Shown: one piece after another, positions 57,895-64,000 of the stretch
Position numbering within the stretch: position 1 is the first letter of the stretch
Layout of the letters: each line of letters starts with the position of its first letter
Source: Nageia nagi
Lineage: Eukaryota > Pinophyta
Direction: 5' to 3'
Assembly (NCBI GenBank): GCA_050084985.1
Contig: JBITNC010000001.1
Location: 201,376,001 to 201,440,000, forward strand
Length of the DNA stretch: 64,000 nt
Program-made: the position numbers and the translations under genes
Notes under the pieces: generated by a model
Databases searched by the model: none
What the model saw: the letters and a program-made list of their open reading frames with translations, nothing else
What the model was told of the DNA's origin: nothing

Positions 57895-59755
57895 ATGGTT
57901 CATACTCATTCTCAAAAAGATCATAAGGAATGAGAACCATATGATGAATACTATATACAAGAAAGAGAAAGTCATAGGCCTAGTAGGAATTATTCAACAA
58001 GATAAACTCCTCAAAGTATAAATCTTGAAGTTTACTCAAATCCTATTGATGATGATCTAAACATAGTCAAACAACACTTAACACAGTTAAGAATTCCTCA
58101 TTCTTCACATGCTCTTAGTATTCCTCTAGATTTAGAATATTTAAGGGAAGATAAACAAGTGATTAATAACATGAAATATAATGAAGAAGGGAACATTCCT
58201 CTCTCACGATCTCATTTAGTTGATATTATGTTTCAAAGAGATCCTTATAAACCAAAGTATAATAATGGAACATGCTACCTATAAGATGGATGTTTAGTTC
58301 ATTCATATTTTAGAATAGATGATTATACTCCTTCCATAATACCTGGGTAAACAAAATAATTCAATGATCAAATCTCTATACATATAACTACTCTAATGCC
58401 AAAGTCAAGAGATCATTCAAACTATATGATAATCCTTTCCGTGTTTTGAAATCAAACACACCAACTCCTTTGTCAAGTTATAGAACACCTAAACAAGAGT
58501 GCGATGTAAAGGATAAGATTAATCCAACAAAGTTTAAGTTGTATAAAATACCTTCCTATGCTCATAGGAAAGAGTATTCAATGACAAGGATTGGCTCCTT
58601 ATAATCTACGTGTGTAATAAAAGAAAAAAAACCCATTGGGTTTACTGAATGATGACAGTTACAAGCATAATAGTGTTCAATTTACATCAAAACAAATCAC
58701 CAATAATGCATCATCATAAGTAAAATTACCAAAACCAATATGGATATGATCAAATGTTTGGTAGAGATAGAAAATGAAAACCTAAAGCAAAATATTTATC
58801 ACTATGTAGTCATGGAGAGTATAGATATCAAGATCCTTATTTGGCTAAGAGAAAGGAAGTTTCACTTAGAAATCAACAAAATGAACTCCAAAAACATCAC
58901 TTACCTCCACAAAAATATAAGGAACAACCATATTACCCTCCTAAACCATAATTACCTCTACAACTACCATATTAATGTCCACCTCCCTCTCCACCATATG
59001 ATGGGGCTTATTATGATGCTAAGATACCTTTTGGAAAAAGATACAAATCATTACCAAGGTATGAAAAAAGAATGGATCTTAGGGATGAAGTATATCCTAT
59101 GTATCCTCAAAATCAACTAGAATAAGGGGATGAATTTCATAAAAGGTTAAACAAAATTGAAAAGGAGTTGCACATGCAGGGTAAGCAAAAGGTATTGTAC
59201 AAAATAATTTATAATGAATGAATTCATCCTAATGTTCCCAAAAAGTAGATTCCTTTTAAATTTAAAATTCCTAAAATTGAATTGTTTAAAGGAAAGGAAG
59301 ATACCAAATAATATCTAAGATGATTCAAATATTTAAGTTATGTCATTGTTAATGATGATGCATTAATGCTACATATTTTTCCCATGAAACTTACTAGACA
59401 AGTAATGGATTGGTACAACAACTTAATAGAATATAGCATCAATTCATATACTCAATTAGAAAATTTATTCTTGGAACAATTTAGGATCATAATCAAAGAT
59501 AAAACTTCTCTCACCAATCTTACAAGACTACAATAATTGCTATATGAATTGGTGATTGATTTCATCTTATGATGGAGAGTAATATTAACAAGCATGCCTT
59601 ATAGTCTACCTCAAGAGGTGTTAGTCAAGATATTCAATCAAAGTTGTTTAAGGCCTATTTCTAGTACCCTATTTATTCAATAACATAATACCTTTAAAGA
59701 ATCTATATCTCAGGCTCTCATAACTGAAAAAGTTAAAATTTAATATGGTGATATA
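57895..59755 (+). pseudogene. Tat-type gag remnant
   Basis: Starts at ATG 57895 (MVHTHSQKDHKE). An N-terminal part (LRIPHSSHALSIPLDLEYL near 58090-58145) is followed by decayed sequence. The gag core is at 59240-59640: FKFKIPKIELFKGKEDTK, IFPMKLTRQVMDWYNNLIEY then LENLFLEQFRIIIKD. The words PKI(P)LFxGKxDP and WYNSL are typical of the Tat/Ogre side. Many stops. Confidence 0.75.
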
Positions 59756-60379
59756 GAAACCAAGAAAGGGAATATTATGTTAAGAACAAAACTCAAACAA
59801 AAAAAATAGGTAAACCATTACCAACTAATAGCATTTCTATAACCAAAGATGTGGAACTATCTCCTCTACAAAATAAGGAAAGGATGTTAGAACCAAAAGA
59901 AAATTCAAATATTTGATAGAATCACTTTACAATATTTTGAGAAAACTATGTGATCATAAAATAATTAGTTTATCAGATATAAGACTAGAATATCCTAGAG
60001 CTAAACAAAGTATATGATACAACAAAAAATAAATTTTTCCATTAACATCATCAAAAGGATCATGATATGAATAAATGTAGAACATTACAATACAAGATTC
60101 AAGACTTGATTGATAATGGGAAATTAGAAGTTGATAATCCTATGGCTATCCCAAATCAAAAATTAGGGACCTATCAAAACCCTCTCCCTTAACATTAAGT
60201 TAATAATATTTCATTACATCCATTTGAGAATCAAGTAATACATAATTGGAGTTATGATAATTCAACTTTCATAGGAATGATCAATGTTACTACAAGAGCT
60301 CAAAAGATACAAGGAAGAAAAAATATCATTTAAGATAACTAACAAGATGAGGCTCATGTACAACCATACATATCAAAGA

Positions 60380-60960
60380 CACAACCTTATAAAGTCTTTG
60401 TGAAAATAATTAAAAAATTCACAAGTAAAAATATCTTTATTTTAGGTATTACAACAATCCAAGAATCATAGAGATGAAATGAATCAATTATTACAAATGA
60501 TTGAAATAGATATAAATGATCCCAAAAGCTTTGTGTTTTGTAGAAAATATTAAAATAAGTAAAAAACATACTATTATTTTTTATGATCATGAAGTTAAGG
60601 ATTCAAATGGGGCACATAGTCAAGATCCACCTTTGCACATCATATATAAGGTAGATGGAAGAACTTTTAAGAGAATCTTAATTGATGAAGGTTAGCTATA
60701 AACATTATTTCAACAACTACATATAATAATTTGAATATTCTTTTTTCATATATTTGTGCACCATCACTACAACTAAAAGTATTTAATGCTACTTTATGTT
60801 CAACAATGGGATCAATCTTGTTGCCTATTACTGTAGGGTCTAGAATAGTGTACACATTGTTGCGAGTAATTAAAGGAGATATTACATAATACAATATCCT
60901 TTTATGGAGACCTTAGATTAGGGATATACAATGTGTACTATAAACATATCATAATTGTAT
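60380..60960 (+). pseudogene. Tat-type protease remnant
   Basis: Plus strand. VDGRTFKRILIDEG, a stop, then AINIIS near 60652-60720 is the active-site loop (usual LIDGGSxxNI). It continues with SLQLKVFNATLCST, VIKGDIT, YNILLWRP and QCVL near 60770-60930, the damaged form of the YxILLGRPWI block after protease. Inactive. Confidence 0.75.
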
Positions 60961-61983
60961 GAAGTGTATCCAAAAGGATGTAATACATTGTGTACCTGGA
61001 AGTGAAAACACATATTCACATTGTAATAATACTCATTTATCTAATGATGTAGCATTACTATTCACTCATTACTTTACAACACCAATGCCAATAGAAGGAC
61101 CATTCACTACTGACATGGTTGGGAATAATTTTGAATCTTTAAGCACTTCATAAGAAAAACAACTTATCATCAAGAGTCATCTAATACTCAACAAAATATT
61201 GATAATAATTTTTAACAAAATAAAGAATCCACACCATAAGAAAGACATTCTTGGGAAAAAAAGAGCACGTAAGCTAGATGAATTAAGTAAAGGTTCCTCA
61301 TCAAAGATTCCATCTTCAACTAATACTTCATCAAAAAGTGATGACTATCAAGAAGATGATAAGCCATCAAACATTTACCTACTAATAATAAAACTTCTAG
61401 ATTTGGGTATAAGAGAATTCAAAATCAATGATTTGATCTTTAATATTCCTTATATAGAAGAAATGGGATGAATTAATGAATCTACTATTATAATGGGGCA
61501 ATTGGTACCAATAGGGAGAGTTACTAATCAAACACTTTTTATTTATTTATGCTCTATAGAACCACCTCTAATTCCTTTACCTAGACCACATGAAGGTGAT
61601 TTTTTTCAATTCATTATAATATTTATCACCTTATATTAGATCATTTGTCTAAATATATTTTAATAAATATAAATGTGAAGTACAAGGTTTAGGTCATTAT
61701 TAATAAGGAAATCAATATACGATAAATATCTGTTACCAATTTCAAACTAATAAAATAGGTTTGGGATACAAAGGTAAGAATATAAGAATTCAAAGATATA
61801 GATACTATACTCCAAACCTTTGGATTCACCATAAATACAACCTTGGAGGATCAATATTTAGGTGAAGATGAATAATACAACTAACATGATAAAAATTAGA
61901 TTCTAGTACCAAATCAATTAGAAAAAGGATCTCATATGTTAATTGAAGAAACCATTGAGGTAGATCTAAGTGATGACCCTAAC
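60961..61983 (+). pseudogene. Pol linker with G-patch-like word, decayed
   Basis: Short open stretches near 60959-61153 and 61199-61471 (GKKRARKLDELSKGSSSKIP) are basic and Ser-rich and match no domain. IGLGYKGKN near 61755-61782 resembles the GLGY word that precedes RT in Tat-type pol. The sequence ends in EETIEVDLSDDPN at the LTR of the next element. Confidence 0.55.
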
Positions 61984-62626
61984 TGTAGATGCCTCAAAAT
62001 GAACCTTTATGTATTTAATAAATCATTTTAATCCCTTGATAATGTATTATTTAAAAAAGGGATTTAAGATGTATAAAAGAGGTGTAGGCCATGTATTTTA
62101 CCCTTGTGAAATGTACAAGGGGTCAAAATATCAAATTCATGTAAACTTGTATCATATATAAAGGTATCATTTGATGGCCTATAGAATCATGAGTGAATCA
62201 TGGGAAAATAATCATTTCAAGCTAATACAAGGATTACCAATTGAATATTGTTTAAAGGATTGCAACTTGCTTTGTCTATCTATATTGTGCACCTATTATT
62301 CTATAAGTTCACATGTATGTTCATCATTTTATTATTCACTAGTTCGCTCATCATTACATTCTTGTTTGCATTTGTAATTTTGCTCACCTTATGGTGTCAA
62401 TGGTGTTCCAATTCTAGGGTGTTGGCAATGTGCTTTCTCATGAATGTATGCTCTATATTTTGTGCATTTTATGATTAACAAAACAATATAGAATCTAAGT
62501 AAATATCACTACATTCTTGTTACATGTTATTGCCATATTTTTGATATATACATCAACATTTACAAAGTAGGGCAATAGTGCATTAATCAACCCCATTTGC
62601 ATTAATCACATTATTTAGCATGTACA
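61984..62626 (+). repeat. 5' LTR of the last Tat-type element, TATA box at 62154-62163
   Basis: Starts TGTAGATGCCTCAAAATG and ends TAGCATGTACA, 643 bp. It contains atatataaag at 62154-62163 as a TATA box. Short open frames in it are not genes. Confidence 0.78.
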
Positions 62627-62629
62627 TTT

Positions 62630-62647
62630 TGGTGAACTCAACCATTC
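62630..62647 (+). other. Primer-binding site of the last Tat-type element
   Basis: tggtgaactcaaccattc, three bases after the LTR. It shares TGGTGAAC and the following pattern with 48356. Confidence 0.7.
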
Positions 62648-62748
62648 AATTTATCTTGCCCTAGAGGCAAGATCATTGTAACCCTTCTTATCAAGATCAG
62701 GCCACTAACACTATACATTTCTATCTTTAAAACACCAATAGCATTAAT

Positions 62749-64000
62749 ATGGATCAAATAACAACCACACTTCAAGATTTGAACATGAATATTTTGGACT
62801 TGTGAAGAGAGATTGCTATGAATAACAATCCAAGTTCTAGCTTGACTAATCCAAGATGTTCAACCAATACCTCCCCACCATCTAATCCTAATGACTATGA
62901 TGGTATTTTCATTTCACCCTTGATGGATGATATCCATAGTTTTCCCCTACCACTTGATCACAAGACCCCTAAGTTCAAGATGTTTAGTGGTGAATAGGAT
63001 CCCAAGTAGCATCTCATTAACTTTTAGGAGTTCTTATTGAAACTAGGTTTAGATGAGAGGTTAATGGTTAAATTCTACCCAAGGAGTTTGAAAGGTGATG
63101 CTACTCAATGGTTTTACTCTCTACCTAGTAAGTCTATTTATTCCTTCAAAACCTTAGTTTGAACATTTATGGATCAATATAAGCATAATATTAAAGAACA
63201 AGGTAATATATCTGAATTATGTGCACTTTATCAAGGAAGAAATGAAATCATAGAGAAGTATGTATTATGCTTCAAAAAGGTATGGAAAACTACTTGAGTT
63301 AAACTAGATGAATATGATATTTATGGTATATTTCATTAATCTATTATTCCTATACTTCAATTTCATGCCCCTAGTGCTAAGGATGTTGGTTTTAGTACTC
63401 TAGTTCAACAATTGGTGCAAAAAGAAAAAGTTTTATTATCTATAAGAGAGCTTAAATAAACATCTAACACTTTTTTCAAAGATAATATGAAACCATATGC
63501 CAAGAGAGAGGAGAAACCATTTAATATGGCAGATAGACCCAAGAATCCTCCAAAGACACAAAGATCTACTTCCTCAAAGGATATCAACTACACATTTCTA
63601 GTTCAACCAAGAATTCTGTTAATGGACATAATGAAGAAAATCCTCCTACAACCACTTGAAAATGTTGATGATGATACCACTTTGGACACTTCAAGGCATA
63701 TTGTGCTTACCATTAATGAAAAGAACATGCTACCAACTTTTGCAAAATATTGGAAATAAATATCATAGCCCTTATACAACAAGGAAGGTACAAGATTGAT
63801 GAACACCTTGCTAAATAAGGAGATGCCATCAATGTGGTCATAGTAGTTAAAAAGGTATGTGCTAACTTGCAAAGAGGACATCCACATAATATTTGAAATC
63901 ATGTCACCATCAAACAAGTAAGTGTCCCACTTGATCCTAAAGTTTATAGTATAATTGATCAATTAAAATATACACCAACCAAGATTAGCTTGTATGATCT
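62749..64000 (+). pseudogene. Tat-type gag remnant (continues beyond the window)
   Basis: ATG at 62749 (MDQITTTLQDLNMNILDL, then a stop). The core is in frame at 62881: DYDGIFISPLMDDIHSFPLP, PKFKMFSGE, VKFYPRSLKGDATQWFYSLP, YKHNIKEQGNISELCAL. An open 90-codon piece (63487-63759) contains NYTFLVQPRILLMDIMKK. A +1 shift near 63690 is needed to read the Cys/His element AYCAYH...KEHATNFCKIL and ALIQQGRYKIDEHLA. The end, SVPLDPKVYSIIDQLK and TPTKISLYD, matches the gag end at 38.5 kb. About ten stops. Confidence 0.85.

Larger units (their letters stand above)
56097..61983 (+). mobile_element. Tat-like element interior: PBS, leader, gag, protease, pol linker (interrupted)
   Basis: A candidate PBS, tggtgttagaaggagag, at 56100 is followed by a leader of about 1.8 kb, a gag from 57895, a protease near 60.65 kb and a pol linker, all plus strand and all with many stops. 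At 61984, just where the RT-proximal part of pol should follow (IEETIEVDLSDDPN), another LTR begins. The rest of this element lies beyond the window. Confidence 0.7.
61984..64000 (+). mobile_element. Tat-type Ty3/gypsy element, 5' part (continues beyond the window)
   Basis: 5' LTR (61984-62626), PBS, leader and gag are present. The window ends within the gag C-terminal region. It is of the same family as the minus-strand element at 32.0-40.5 kb (shared LTR start, PBS and gag end phrases). It interrupts the pol of the element at 56097-61983. Confidence 0.82.

Noticed and set aside
62171-62478. Small frames inside the LTR at 62.0-62.6 kb
   Set aside because: They lie between a TATA box and the PBS of a clear LTR, with no conserved content.

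Overview
The window looks like intergenic DNA from a plant with a very large, AT-rich genome. It is filled with nested, decayed LTR retrotransposons, PPR (pentatricopeptide-repeat) and plant-mobile-domain (PMD) sequence, and many tandem arrays. I recognise no intact conventional host gene, no tRNA or rRNA gene and no bacterial features. CpG is scarce, and many in-frame stops are TAG/TAA/TGA where the family consensus has CAG/CAA/TGG/CGA, the signature of long-term cytosine methylation and deamination. A gymnosperm would fit (PPR wording, retroelement load), but this cannot be proved from the sequence.

Layout. 1.3-2.8 kb and 11.4-11.6 kb are two halves of one Ty3/gypsy Tat-type pol, split by a Ty1/copia element (2788-11358) that still has both LTRs, PBS, PPT and a perfect 5-bp target duplication. 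11.6-16.8 kb is low-complexity DNA with no recognisable gene. 16.8-18.0 kb is a PPR pseudogene. 18.9-19.9 kb (minus) and 22.9-23.45 kb (plus) are two PMD-type remnants, with a tandem array between them. 24.5-28.5 kb (minus) is a Tat-type gag joined to a chromovirus-type gag-protease-RT remnant. 29.25-29.8 kb is a long (CA)n tract beside one arm of a 37-bp perfect inverted repeat. About 31.99-40.47 kb (minus) is an almost full-length Tat-type element (LTR-gag-PR-RT-RH-aRH-IN-LTR) with an unrecognised 132-codon open frame next to its PPT. 41.8-42.7 kb (minus) is a further gag remnant. 45.4-46.56 kb is PPR-derived, with one motif amplified into 111-bp tandem copies.

The most interesting part is 46.56-64 kb, a stack of same-orientation Tat-like elements. 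A host element has its 5' LTR at 46564-47439 plus 56065-56096 and its interior at 56097-61983. Its LTR is interrupted by a complete 8.6-kb element (47440-56059). Its pol is interrupted by a third element (61984 to the window end). The 8.6-kb element has about 97%-identical LTRs, a gag that is open except for one stop at codon 3, and no pol at all. In antisense it carries a PMD gene with its own TATA box and a canonical GT-AG intron that splices in frame. The antisense orientation would explain why the intron survived retrotransposition. Imperfect palindromes built on GGACCAC/GTGGTCC recur in its LTRs, between the two genes and at the start of the PMD gene, and three different tandem arrays fill its 3' part. 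It is best described as a gag-only (TR-GAG-like) non-autonomous retrotransposon carrying a captured, intron-containing antisense gene. It would presumably depend on related Tat elements for pol functions; several elements in the window share its TGGTGAAC-type primer site.
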